From Eurosta solidaginis (lineage: Eukaryota > Arthropoda > Insecta > Diptera > Tephritidae): a stretch of 64,000 nucleotides of DNA. The position numbers and the translations under genes are program-made. The DNA lies in contig NC_090323.1 in the NCBI RefSeq assembly GCF_040869045.1, positions 173,994,083-174,058,082 on the forward strand, read 5' to 3'. Shown here piece by piece: positions 12,292-23,292 of the stretch; position 1 is the stretch's first letter; each line of letters begins with the position of its first letter. The notes under the pieces were generated by a model. The model saw nothing but the letters and a program-made list of their open reading frames with translations, was not told the DNA's origin and searched no databases.

Positions 12292-15200
12292 TGTTATGGA
12301 ATCGCATTTTCGGTGGAAGAAGTAAGGAAGGCGGTCGGCATGATGTGGTGGTGCACAGTGGCTAGTCATTGCCGGCTGGGGCGGGTCCTTGCCAACCTTA
12401 CTGTTCCTGCGCCATAAACAGAAAAAAATTCCTATCAAGCCTATCAAAACTAGCTGTCAAAAAGCGCAGAGACGACTCAAAACGCTTATAATTCAAAATA
12501 AAACAACATCCGGCCGAACCGGATGTCACGGACAGACCGTTAACATTCAAAAAATATTCAAATTCAAAAAAAACTCAAAAAAAATCTAACGCAAAAGGAG
12601 ACAAAGCTAACCGAACCGGAAATGACCGGTTACTAACTGATGAAATTTAAAATACAAAAAAAAAAAACGCTGAAAATAAAAATTAAAAAAACTGAAAAGG
12701 GAAAAGGAAAGCAAAAAGAAAAATAAACAAAGAGGGCCGAATATATATAGGGGGCGCCGCGGGTGGTGTTGCGACGTCCAGTGCTTTGCCCACCCTCAAA
12801 AACCATGGCCACCGACGCACCTAAATTTCGGTGGCCCCTTACCTGAATGCCTACGTGCCTTCTAAATAAAAAAGAATGCCAGCATTCCCATTAGTACAAT
12901 ATTTTTATTGACAAGTCATTATATAAACGAAAAAAAGCTGAATTAATACTAGGAAAAAACTCGAGAGATTACAGCTAACTAATGTTAAATCTTCCAAAAT
13001 CACGATCAAAAGAGACGGAGGCTTGCTTATCATTGAAAGTAAATTTGGCTTTTATACCTTAATTGTATCTCCTGTTAATGGGGATAATAAAAGAAAACTG
13101 AGTCTGTTTGGATGTTGAAATTGTAAGACAATATTCCTTACAAACGTTCTGATACAAAACCTAGATACATTAATTCCAGGAGTTAGGTACTCAGACGTTA
13201 CATATATCAATTTCGCAATTCAGATTGATAGAACGAAAACTGAGGTCATCCTGATACAACTGTGATCATGCTAGTTCGAAAGTTTGTTTTTAAAATAGTA
13301 GTCTGAAGACAGTTGACTTGAAGTCGAAAATAACAGATCCTGTCGCTTCGATTGCTGAACGATTGGTCTAAATCGGTCAACTTCAAAATCAACTACATTC
13401 TTCTTTTGGTTCCTTTTTTTTTTTGAACTTAGTGTAAAAGCGTTTAAATGTTACTGCCAATGCAATTTGGAAGTTTGTTGCTAACTGGTTGGAGCGAGGT
13501 AAAAAAAAAAACTTTCTAGAACATTGATCAAAGTTAAATCAATTGGCCAACTACTTATAATCTCCTCACCTACTATACAAATTTACTTATCACAACTACA
13601 TTGTATATCTGTGTTGCTATTGTCCTGCACAACACTGTAGGTGCTTGTGAACCTTGCATTTATCTAGAATCTGGCCGAAGTACCTACTCCAAAAAAAAAT
13701 GTATTGGTTGCTAAGTTAGAGGAAGGCCCTAGATGTAACCAGTAAGATGGGGAGGGGTACATTTAGAAAAAAAATTGTGGTATTTTATTTTAGTTTGTTT
13801 TACTGTAGTTTATTTTATTTTATTCTGTTTTATTTGATTTTTATATCTTTTCTTTATTTTATTTAGGTTAGGTTATTTCCTTTTAGTCTATTTTATTTCA
13901 ATTAATTTATTTTAGTTTAGGCAACTTTATTTTAATTTAATATTCATTTTTGTTTAATTTTACCATTACTTTCATTTGAACATATTTATAACGCACATAG
14001 TGTATAGTTTAAATTTTTTGTAATATTGTTTTTTTGTATTCCTAGTAAATATATTTAAGTAAAATGTAAACTTTTAAATCTATAGTAAATCATACTCATT
14101 CAAGAAATTGTTTTACATTTAACAATCAGTGTTGGTATTGTTTTGTTTTTTTTTTTTTTTTTTGCTTCTTGCTTCTAAATTAATTAAACTTCTTTAACTT
14201 TACTTTACTTTACGTTTACATTTTTAACTTTGCAACAAGTGGATGCTGCTGTCTCTCTTTAATTTAGGTATATGTATGTATGTATTACGTGTTAAGATTT
14301 TAGACTAGTGTTGTAGCCTTAAGCTGGTGACGTTTGTCGTATCGCTGTAGTCGTATCCCTAACGTAATCAGCTGTTTATCGTTACGACGGTAAACCAAAA
14401 CCCAATTGGTTGGCTACGATACGGTTACGACCTTAGCGGCACCAATAATCGATTGCATTGATTCTCATAAGGTTGGTCGAATCAGCTGTTAAAAGATTAC
14501 CGATACGGTTACCGACAAAGCACCAATGTCTCCAGCTTTAAGTTTGAATATGTTTGTATATTAATAACTATTGGGCCGTTCCATTGGTTTATCGAGCTCT
14601 GGCTCTGGCTCAAATCTCATTGGAACGATCTGGATCAACTTTATGAGAGCTGGCAGCACTAATATAAAACATCTGTTTTGTAGAAAATAAGAAGAAACGT
14701 AAAAAAATTTTTAAGATACTGATAGAATTATTAACATTTAAATAGTTTCGCACGTAAGCAAACTATTTATTTTCTTTACATCATCTTCAAGTTGTTTACT
14801 CTTTCAGTGTTTTTGCTTATAAATATGGCGAGATCTTTTATGTATACACAAATGTACACGTATTTAGTTCAGTGCTACAATGGCTCAACTATATGGTTGG
14901 CTCATCTCACCAGCCGATTTTATTTTTTTCATTTCACTGGAGTAGGGATTGTCAGAAGGAGATGGCAAACTTAAAAAACCACCAACACGCTAATTTTGGC
15001 AATGTGAACAAATGTATGTTATTGCTGTAGAGATGAGCCAACCATATAGTTGAGCTATGAGTGCTACCAACTCAAAAGTGGTTAGCTGTCAAAAAATCTA
15101 CTACAGAAAACGAAACGCACAGAACTGCTATACGGATCAGAAATTGAACCAGCCAGATTAATATCAGGATCACAACGTTGTTGTTGCATTTGCATGTTAA

Positions 15201-16864
15201 ATTTCTATCCGTATCTCGCTCAAGTCTCAATGGAACGTAACATATGTTGTTGCAGAGTCAAAATTGAAAGAAAAAGGTTGAGAGTACAAATACGTATATT
15301 TTGTCAGTATCGGAACGAACTCACCGCTTTAACCGCAGATATTTGTTGTCGTAATCGGGATGGCAGCAGGTCTATGTTCGCGGCCCTGCGGTTTTTGTTG
15401 TAGCTGGTATTGTTACGGCTGGTATTGTTGTAGCTGGTATGGTCGTAGCTGATATTGTTGCGGCTGGTATTGTTGTCTGTGGTGCCGCCTGTTGTTGCTG
15501 TTAACAGTAGTGGCGGCAGGCCTATGTTCGGCGGCCCTGCTACGTACGTTGCAACTGGTGGTGGTGGTACATCTGGTGGTTGTTGCGCTCGTGGTTGGCG
15601 CTATCGAAGGGGTTGTGGTTGTACTGACGATGGTGATTGCTCGTTGTAATAGTAGGCGCTGTTGGTGGTAGTTGGCACGTTGTAATGGTTGTGGTTGCTC
15701 TGGCGATGGTGGTTGGCGCGTTTGGTTGGCGCGTTTGGTTGGCGCTGTTGAGATGGTTGGGGTTGCTGGTGGTTGTGGTAAGTATGTGCGTTATCAACAA
15801 TGGTTGTGTCGCATTGATTTTGATAGCCAACGGGAGGATTGGTTCTGCGCCCCAGATCCCAATTGACACCTACTGTTTTCGGGCGATGTATAGATTTAGG
15901 GCGTCTGGATTTCAGGCATGGCGCGACGGGGACGAAGCTTGATAGGTCGAATGCCTCAATATAATGGACGAATTCTTATCAAAATCGGTTCGCATGTCCA
16001 GGTTGCCGATTAAAATTATTTAAGTGATCCTCGAAAATATCTTCTGCTTACGGTCACCCTTGCCCAGCTTTTGCAAAATGCTTTTACCAACTTGTAGCCA
16101 AATAAGTGAACCACACAAGAACTGCGTTGTTTCATCAGCTTGTAGCAAAATGAGTGAATCAATATGAAATTGAAAAATTGCAGTTGCACATCACTTGTTT
16201 GTGCAGATCACCATTACCATCGAAGCGCACCATCCATGTCTTGGTCAAATCCACCACTTATTCGTGAAATTATTTTAGCATTCTCAGTTTCTGTGTTAGA
16301 TTGCTGTTTCCAATGCCACTTACACGCAAAAAAAATTAGCTTGACCACTTAATTGCACCTTACTTGAATTTTTGCCTCAGCATTGGCAGTACCAGGGAAA
16401 AAACCAACCTCTCTCGAGTCCAATCCAGCAGAAAAAGGAAAAGACCAACCCGCTTCCGTATATGGTTCCGCTATCTAGATCCACCGATCAATCGATACTT
16501 CGATGTTTTTATCGGTTCGTTCAACCCACGTGTTGGCTCATGTCCCTGTCACACATACCATGTTCCAATTTTAAAGTCGTCGTGTTGATGATAGGCGTAT
16601 GGGATTTAGGGGAAGCAACTTTTGTGTCGTGAGAGAATAGTAACTACCAAGGTGTTGATTATGTTTTACTTTTGCCATCTCCTTGTGGCAATCTTTATAC
16701 CAGTGAAAATACAAAAAAGCACAGAACCAGCTGATAAGATGAATTACCCAGCAAAGTGTTTAACCACCCCCAGGCAACCATGAGTGAGGGTGAATCCTAG
16801 CCCTTTTCCTATCCTCAGCCAACTGGTACGTTCCAAGGGTGACTCTCCCAAGTGGACCATAACA
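12292..16864 (-). repeat. giant LTR, right copy (5' LTR of the minus-strand element)
   Basis: This 4573-bp copy is the partner of 953-5883, with the same TGTTATGG and CCATAACA termini. It lacks the hAT MITE and has about 245 extra A/T-rich bases at 13975-14215, including a long T run near 14145-14163, which the left LTR lacks. The low-complexity GTTG/GGTG block lies at 15376-15770. It would supply the promoter of the element; no promoter motif can be assigned with confidence. Confidence 0.85.
15376..15770. repeat. low-complexity GTTG/GGTGGT block inside the right giant LTR
   Basis: Same block as 3786-4170, with slightly different counts of the GGTTGG words, which alters the short open frames crossing it. 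No coding function is supported. Confidence 0.7.
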
Positions 16865-18748
16865 CTTTGTATGTAGTCATGAGCGTTTTTATCTTTTCCC
16901 CAGGTACATCCAGCGAGGGATTTGAGGATTTTGTTACGGCTCTGAATTCTCGGAACGATTGCGGCTGCGTGCTCACCAAAATGTAGATCTTGATCAAACG
17001 TCACACCCAAGACGTAGGACAGTCGGTAGCGTAGTGCCATCGACGTGGATGTTCAAAATGGTCGACATTTGGGACGTCCATGTTGTGAGAAGGTTTCGCG
17101 TGGCGAAGAAACTGGAGAGATCAGGGAGGTAGCCGTTTATTTTATTGCATAGCGCATCGATCTTTGGGCCTGGGCCTGTGGCCATTATTGTGCAGTCATC
17201 GGCGTAGGACACGATTGTGACTCCTTCTGGTGGTGAAGGTAGCTTAGATATGTAGAAATTAAACAAAAGTGGGGATAGGACACCACCCTGTGGCACCCCT
17301 TGTTTAATTCTATTTGGTTTTGATGTTTCGTTTCTAAATTGCACCGATGCCTGCTGACCACCCAGATAATTTGCGGTCCACCTTTTAAGACATGGGGGAA
17401 GGGTAGACCCCTCCAGGTCTTGCAGTAACGAGCCATAGTTTATCGTATCAAAAGCTTTTGATAGGTCTAGCGCTACGAGTACTGTTCTATGGTGGGGGTA
17501 TTAATTTAAACCGCAATTTATCTTGGTGCTAATGGCATTTAGCGCGGTGGTAGTGCTATAGAGTTTTCTGAAGCCATGCTGATGAGGGACTAGCTGCAAA
17601 TTTGCTTGAAAATAAGGGAGCAAAATGGCTTCAAGCGTCTTTACCACTGGCGATAGGAGAGATATCGGACGATACGACTCACCTATGTTAGCTGGTTTCC
17701 CAGGCTTTAGTAGCGGGACCACCTTGGCCATTTTCCATTTCTCGGGTATGACAAAGGTGGAAAGAGACAGGTTGAAGACATGCGCTAAACATTTGAAACC
17801 CTCTTTCCCTAGGCTTTTAAGCATCGGAATGGCTATGCCGCCTGGGCCCACTGCTTTGGATGGTTTAGCGCGACCAATGGCTTCCCCAACCTCTTTAGCG
17901 GTGATGGTGATTGATGACGCGCTGAATTTGTGTTTATGTGCGTGTATATTGGCTCTCCGTCTATCTTTGTCAACCGTAGGATGCATTATATATTGTCGGC
18001 AGAAAGCGTTCGCGCATTTTTTCGCATCCGACAGCACTTTGTCGCCAAAGGCGATGGAAACTTTGTCTTTGTGCTTAGTCGGATTCGATAGGGACTTTAC
18101 GGTGGACCAAAGTTTACCCACACCGGTAGAGAGGTTACAGCCTCTTAGGTGCTCCTCCCATTTTGCCCGCTTGTGTTCGTCCACAAGCAATCTGATGCGT
18201 TGGTTTATATCCCTTATTTGGGGGTCGCCTGGATCAAGCTGTCTTATAAGGTCACGTTCTCTCGCTAAGTTTGCGGCCTCCGCCGGGAAGTGGGGCCGGA
18301 TTTCGGGAATTCTCCCTGCGGGAATGAAACGTGCCGAGGCGGATTCAATGACGTTACGGAAGGCGCACTCCCCTTGGCGGGCATCAGTCGGGATAGGGAG
18401 GGTAGCAAAGCGGTTGTCTGTAAAAGATTTAAATTCTTCCCACTTTCCTTTTTTGAAGTTTATGAAAGTGCGTTTTTCGGTGACGATGAAGTCGGCGGTA
18501 CGCTCGAGCGAAATAAGTATGGGCAGGTGGTCGGATGCCAATGTTACCATCGGCTGCCAACTGACGCAGTTTACGAGTTCTGCGCTCACGATTGATATAT
18601 CTGGCGAGCTGTGACAGCTTCCTACCATACGTGTGGGGGCGTCTCCATTTATTGTGCAGAACGTTGTTTCTTCTATTTGATCCGCCAACATCTCACCCCT
18701 ACTGTCCGCCCGCAAGTTTGAATGCCATAGATCATGGTGGGCATTGAC
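16865..18748 (-). mobile_element. jockey-like LINE copy 1, 5' part (endonuclease end and RT)
   Basis: The minus strand reads the end of an AP-type endonuclease (NAHHDLWHSNLRADSRGE, then SDHLPILISL) followed by the RT of a jockey-clade LINE, with the palm motif VSYADDCTIMA near 17200. The copy is 5'-truncated at about 18748, where it joins LINE-2 RNase H. A nonsense change (CAA to TAA) ends the long frame at 17501, and a deletion is visible near 17080. The remainder of the same copy is at 305-952, across the giant-LTR insertion. Confidence 0.87.
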
Positions 18749-19150
18749 CGTAACCGTAGTAGCACTGGATAGCATTCCATCCACCGCATCCTTATTCGCA
18801 ACAACTTCCGCTTGGAATACACTGCAAGGATCAGCCAACTTAAACTTGCGACTTACATTTAGCTCTTGACAAAAGACCCCCCACCAACCTTTCCGTCCAG
18901 CTTCGACCCATCCGTGAACAAGTTACCCGGTCCCGTGCCCACCCCTCTCGGTGGAATGACTGGGGTGAAGGTTGTATAGGGAGCAGTTATCGGCATACAA
19001 TAGTCCGTTCTGTCCGGGATAAAGTCGAAACTGGTAAGAAGGTTAGAGAGTCCGCAGTCAGAAAGCCCATAGCCCATAGCACGAAGCCTGACCAACGACC
19101 TTGCCGCGGCCGCTTTTCCCGCAATATCTACTGGATATATGTTCAGCATG
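18749..19150 (-). pseudogene. LINE-2 RNase H domain (part)
   Basis: The minus strand encodes a LINE RNase H start, NLFTDGSKLDGKVGGG, and in a shifted frame its continuation with the motif SVFQAEVVA. The upstream part (IAGKAAAARSLVRLRAMG) is the usual linker between RT and RNase H in the I/Loa-type LINE groups. At about 18749 the sequence runs straight into a jockey copy. LINE-2 continues to the right beyond the SINE at 19151-19516. Confidence 0.78.
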
Positions 19151-19516
19151 GCGCCCACCGTGGTGTGATGGTAACGTGCTCCGCCTACCACACCGGATGC
19201 CCTGGGTTCACACCCCGGGCAAAGCAATATCAAACATTTTAGAAATAAGGTTTTTCAATTAGAAGAAAATTTTTCTAAGCGGGGTCGCCCCTCGGCAATG
19301 TTTGGCAAGCGCTCCGGGTGTATTTCTGCCATGAAAAGCTCTCAGTGAAAACTCGTATGCCTTGCAGATGCCGTTCGGAGTCGGCATAAAACATGTAGGT
19401 ATCGTCCGGCCAATTTATAGGGAAAATCAAGAGGAGTACAACGCAAATTGGAAGAGAAACTTGGCCTTAGATCTCTTCGGAGGTTATTGCGCCTTACATT
19501 TATTTATTTATTTATT
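19151..19516 (+). mobile_element. tRNA-derived SINE, full length (366 bp)
   Basis: The head resembles a tRNA with an A-box-like GTGTGATGGTAACGTG near 19161 and a B-box GGTTCACACCC near 19206; the tail is (TTTA)n. It is flanked by the 14-bp duplication ATATGTTCAGCATG (19137-19150 and 19517-19530), proving insertion in LINE-2. Such elements are copied by pol III and moved by a LINE partner. Diverged reverse-oriented copies occur near 42342-42600 and 52468-52720, and a 5'-truncated one at 51967-52030. Confidence 0.88.
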
Positions 19517-21438
19517 ATATGTTCAGCATGACGTTCAGTGCCAAGGTAGGTGTTTTTCTGAGAGCGCCACTGATACCGATCAGCGCCGTCCGTTGCACGG
19601 ACATTAACATTTTGGAGGTGCTCCCCGTGTCCAGTGCTTTCAGCCAGACCAGCACTCCATATAGCTGAATCAGTTTGACCACCATCTGAAAAAGTCAGTG
19701 TACTACTCCTGGCGAGAGTTCCCATCTCTTTCCGATAGCCCCTCTGCAGCAGTACAAGACAACGGCGGCCTTCCTGGCCCGATCATCCACATTGGGTCTC
19801 CAGGACAGTTTCTTGTCCAAAACAATCCAAAATATTTAACCCTATCAGAAAGTACCCCTCCAATCGATGGAGTTCTGAAATCGGGCATCTTATATCTCCT
19901 TGTAAAAAGGACCAATTCCGTTTTTCCCGGGCTGACTGCCACGTAGCCACAATATCCAGGTAGCCCTGCATAACATCGCGCAGGGTGCCCAGAAATTTGC
20001 TTCTGACTAGGATAGCGAGGTCATCTGCATAGGTAACCACCTGACAACCATTGGCTTCCAGCTCCACAAGAAGCTCGTTGACTACCACAACCCAGAGCAG
20101 AGGAGATAGGACACCCCCCTGTGACATGCCCCTGTACACCTTCCTCTTAATTATGGCCCATCCCCACTCCGCTACGTCAACTCTGCCGCATAGAAGTTTG
20201 CTAATAAATTAAACTAGAGCCGCCTTGACTCCTAAACCCACCAGAGCTCTTTCGATTGCCCCCGGTAAGACATTGTTAGAAGTCCCCTCGATGTCTAGAA
20301 AGGCACCCAAACCATACTCTTTGTGTTCTAGGGACCCCTATATTTGCTTTACAATAGAATGGAGAGCCGTTTCCGTCGATCTGCCCTTGCAGTACGCATG
20401 CTGTGAAGCCGACAGTAACCCCCGAGGTATCCTTTCCCGTAGGTACAGGTCAATCAACCGCTCAAGCGTCTTAAGAAGAGACGACTAGAGACTGATTGGC
20501 CTGAAATCCTTAGGTGATACATGGGAGCTTCTGCCGGCCTTCGGAATGAAAATAACCCTAACCGTGTGCCAAGACTTCGGGATATAATTAAGCCTGAGGC
20601 AGTTAGTGTAGATGATGGCCAACCAGCGGCAGGAAATCCCCAAAGACTTTTGAAGTTGCGCAGTAATGATTACATCAGGGCCCGGAGACTTAAAGGGCTT
20701 GAACGACCCTATAGCCTAGGTTATTTGATACCCCAGAGGTGCGGGATTCCTAGAGAGTATTTTTCTAAGCCTCGAGGATTCATTGCAGCCTTCTACGTTT
20801 TCGCAGAAGTTTCGCCATGAATCTCGCTTGGCTATCCTTATTTCATATTTATAAATCCCCAGACACACCTTTAAGAGCTCCCAGTCCGAGGGTAATTTAC
20901 TCCTCCTGGCTCTGTTGAAGAGCCGCCGACTGAACGATCTTAGGTCGTCAAGAGAATCCGACCACCAGGGCGGCTTGCCCTTCCCCCTGTAAGTTTTCAA
21001 TGTACAGGACAGTTGAAAGCCGCTATTGCTTGCCGAGGTGAAGCTTTCCACCAGAACGTCTATCTCAGACTCGGACAGATCCGAACTAACGGTAGGCGCC
21101 GCAGGCAACATCTCTCCCAGCTTCCTACAATACAAGTCCCAGTTAGTACGTTTAGGGTTCCTGAAAGATATTTTACCGGGACGTTCTTCGTTCACCGAGA
21201 ACTGAATATATCGGTGATCAGAGAAGAACCCTCCAACCAGATATCCGACCTTTCAGTTCTCTAATAACCAGGGTGAGGTCCAGGACCTCCACCCTTATCG
21301 CAGTAATAAAAGTCGGGTCATTCCCCCTATTACATATACAAAGTCCTCATCTACAATAAAAGTAAATAAAGACTCACCTCTAGTGTTGGTATCCGAGCTT
21401 CCTCAGATGCTATGATGGGCATTAGCATCGGCACCGAT
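19517..21438 (-). pseudogene. LINE-2: RT, linker and end of endonuclease
   Basis: The minus strand carries a LINE ORF2 in several frames. 21430-21240 is the end of the endonuclease with GADANAHH and SSDTNTRGES. 21195-20716 is the linker (frame of 159 codons). 20700-19783 is the RT, with SQGGVLSPLLW and the palm motif VVTYADDLAILV near 20030. Frameshifts and stops make it inactive. Together with the downstream RNase H the order EN-RT-RNH suggests the I/Loa-type LINEs; the clade is inference. Two jockey insertions at 21439 and 23267 split its 5' part. Confidence 0.8.
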
Positions 21439-23080
21439 GAAATGGAAAATGGCCACGGTGGTCCCGCTACTAAAGTCTGGGAAACCAGCTAACATAGGAG
21501 AGTCGTATCGTCCGATATCTCTCCTATCGCCAGTAGCAAAGACGCTTGAAGCCATTTTGCTCCCTTATTTCCAAGCAAATTTGCAGCTAGCCTCTCATCA
21601 GCATGGCTTCAGAAAACTCCATAGCACTACCACCGCGCTAAATGCCATTAGCACCCAGAGAAATTGCGGTTTAAATCAATACCCCCACCATAGAACAGTA
21701 CTCGTAGGGCTAGACCTATCAAAAGCTTTTGATACGGTCAACCATGGCTCGTTACTGCAAGACCTGGAAGGGTCTACCCTTCCCCCATGTCTTAAAAGGT
21801 GGACCGCAAATTATCTGGGTGGTCGGCAGGCATCGGTGCAATTTAGAAACGAAACATCAAAACCAAGGAGAATTAAACAAGGTGTGCCACAGGGTGGTGT
21901 CCAATCCTCACTTTTGTTTAATTTCTACATATCTAAGCTACCTTCACCAGCGGAAGGAGTCACAATCGTTTCCTACGCCGATGACTGCACAATAATGGCC
22001 ACAGGCCCAGGCCCAAAGATCGATAAGTTATGCAATAAAATAAACGGCTACCTCCCTGATCTCTCCAGTTTTTTCGCCTCGCGAAACCTGGCATTATCAC
22101 CGACTAAATCTTCCGCAACCTTATTTACAACATGGACGTCCCAAATGTCGACCATTTTGAACATCCACGTCGATGGCACTACGCTACCGACTGTCCTACA
22201 CCCCAAAATCTTGGGTGTGACGTTTGATAAGGATCTACATTTTGGTGAGCACGCAGCCGCAGTTGTTCCGAGAATTCAGAGCCGTAACAAAATCCTCAAA
22301 TCCCTCGCTGGCAGTACCTGGGGAAAAGATAAAAAAACGCTCATGACTACATACAAAGCAATTAGCCAGCCGATTACGTGCTACGCGTCACCCATATGGT
22401 CGCCAAGCCTAAAAATTACCCACTGGAAGAAGCTACAGGCCTGCCAAAATTCTGCTCTCAGAATGGCCACGGGCTGTCTTCTTATGTCCCCAGAACACCA
22501 TCTGCATAATGAGGCGAGAATACTCCCCATCTGGGAGAGAAATGAGATGCTGATCAAACAGTTCCTGTTGAATACCCAGAAACCTGAGCATCCCAACAGA
22601 CATCTGATTGATGAACCAGCACCGCCTAGGGGCTTAAGGAGTCATCTCCGTAAGCATTTTGAGGAAATACGGCACCTGAGAACCCAGCCGTATGAAGCGA
22701 AAAAACACAAGCAGGTCCTTGGTGAACTCTATAAACAGGCGTCGGACCTTTATGCCGGGAATTGCCCGGTGAATCCAGTACTCAAAAAAAAGTATCCAAA
22801 ACTCGCGGAAGAGGAACGCGTACTCTCCAGGGAAACGCGTGTCACTCTTGCTCAACTTCGTTCCGGATACTGTAACAGGTTAAACTCTTACCTATCCAGA
22901 ATCAACCCCGACATACAAAATGTATGTCCCGCTTGCAATGTGTCCCCACATGACACCAACCATCTCTTTAATTGTAATGTGGAACCAACGCCTCTAACAC
23001 CCATTTCCTTATGGTCCACCCCTGTTGAAACAGCAAGTTTCCTTGGACTTCCGTTAGAGGATATTGATGACAATTTGTGA
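21437..23080 (+). CDS. jockey ORF2 reverse transcriptase, uninterrupted but 5'-truncated
   Basis: A 547-codon frame without lesions covers most of the RT. The fingers show SYRPISLLSPVAKTLE, then GLDLSKAFDTVNH, RIKQGVPQGG and the palm VSYADDCTIMATG. The tail after RT ends in a Cys/His motif CPACNVSPHDTNHLFNC and LGLPLEDIDDN. It would copy LINE RNA at a nicked target. The annotated ATG sits at the insertion junction and is not the native start: the endonuclease and ORF1 are missing, so the copy cannot move alone. It is the best-preserved jockey RT in the window. Confidence 0.88.
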   Translation: MKWKMATVVPLLKSGKPANIGESYRPISLLSPVAKTLEAILLPYFQANLQLASHQHGFRKLHSTTTALNAISTQRNCGLNQYPHHRTVLVGLDLSKAFDTVNHGSLLQDLEGSTLPPCLKRWTANYLGGRQASVQFRNETSKPRRIKQGVPQGGVQSSLLFNFYISKLPSPAEGVTIVSYADDCTIMATGPGPKIDKLCNKINGYLPDLSSFFASRNLALSPTKSSATLFTTWTSQMSTILNIHVDGTTLPTVLHPKILGVTFDKDLHFGEHAAAVVPRIQSRNKILKSLAGSTWGKDKKTLMTTYKAISQPITCYASPIWSPSLKITHWKKLQACQNSALRMATGCLLMSPEHHLHNEARILPIWERNEMLIKQFLLNTQKPEHPNRHLIDEPAPPRGLRSHLRKHFEEIRHLRTQPYEAKKHKQVLGELYKQASDLYAGNCPVNPVLKKKYPKLAEEERVLSRETRVTLAQLRSGYCNRLNSYLSRINPDIQNVCPACNVSPHDTNHLFNCNVEPTPLTPISLWSTPVETASFLGLPLEDIDDNL

Positions 23081-23127
23081 TCGGTCGCGGCTGCTAGGTG
23101 GGGCGAAGCATTGCTACAACAACAACA
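21439..23127 (+). mobile_element. jockey-like LINE copy 2 (5'-truncated)
   Basis: A 5'-truncated copy, starting inside the RT at the motif EKWKMA, ends with the 3' UTR and a (CAA)n tail at about 23112-23126. It interrupts the LINE-2 endonuclease, which is continuous from 23128 to 21438 on the minus strand (GVGVV next to IGADANAHH). No clear target duplication can be seen. Confidence 0.87.
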
Positions 23128-23266
23128 CCACGCCAACACCTCTCCGCCTTGCTTCAGCGGTGATTTCGTCCAGTATCGCAGGTGGTGGTCCCGCTACGTC
23201 CCCATGGGGCATGTACGCTGAGACCACCCACATTTCATTACTGCCTCGCTCGAGGCAGACCGTGGT
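23128..23266 (-). pseudogene. LINE-2 endonuclease segment between two jockey insertions
   Basis: The minus strand reads an AP-endonuclease piece (TTVCLERGSNEMWVVSAYMP) that continues on the right at 30343 and on the left at 21438. The last 13 bases, GGCAGACCGTGGT (23254-23266), are the target duplication of the jockey copy at 23267-30342. Confidence 0.82.
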
Positions 23267-23292
23267 GAACGTTTCCCAAGGCAGTCGGTTCT

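Larger units (their letters stand above)
953..16864 (-). mobile_element. Gypsy-class LTR retrotransposon with giant LTRs (Osvaldo/Ulysses-like)
   Basis: A 15.9-kb element starts TGTTATGG at 953 and ends CCATAACA at 16864, a perfect 8-bp inverted terminal repeat. It is flanked by the 4-bp duplication CTTT (949-952 and 16865-16868), and the jockey sequence is continuous if the element and one CTTT are removed. Two long direct repeats (953-5883, 12292-16864) are the LTRs. The internal region carries gag, protease, RT, RNase H and integrase on the minus strand, all with lesions. A tRNA-Lys-type primer site adjoins the 5' LTR. Osvaldo/Ulysses assignment rests on the integrase style, long LTRs and lysine primer and is inference. 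Confidence 0.88.

Noticed and set aside
17625..18614. 329-codon frame on the plus strand
   Set aside because: It is antisense to the jockey endonuclease/RT on the minus strand, which has recognisable motifs.
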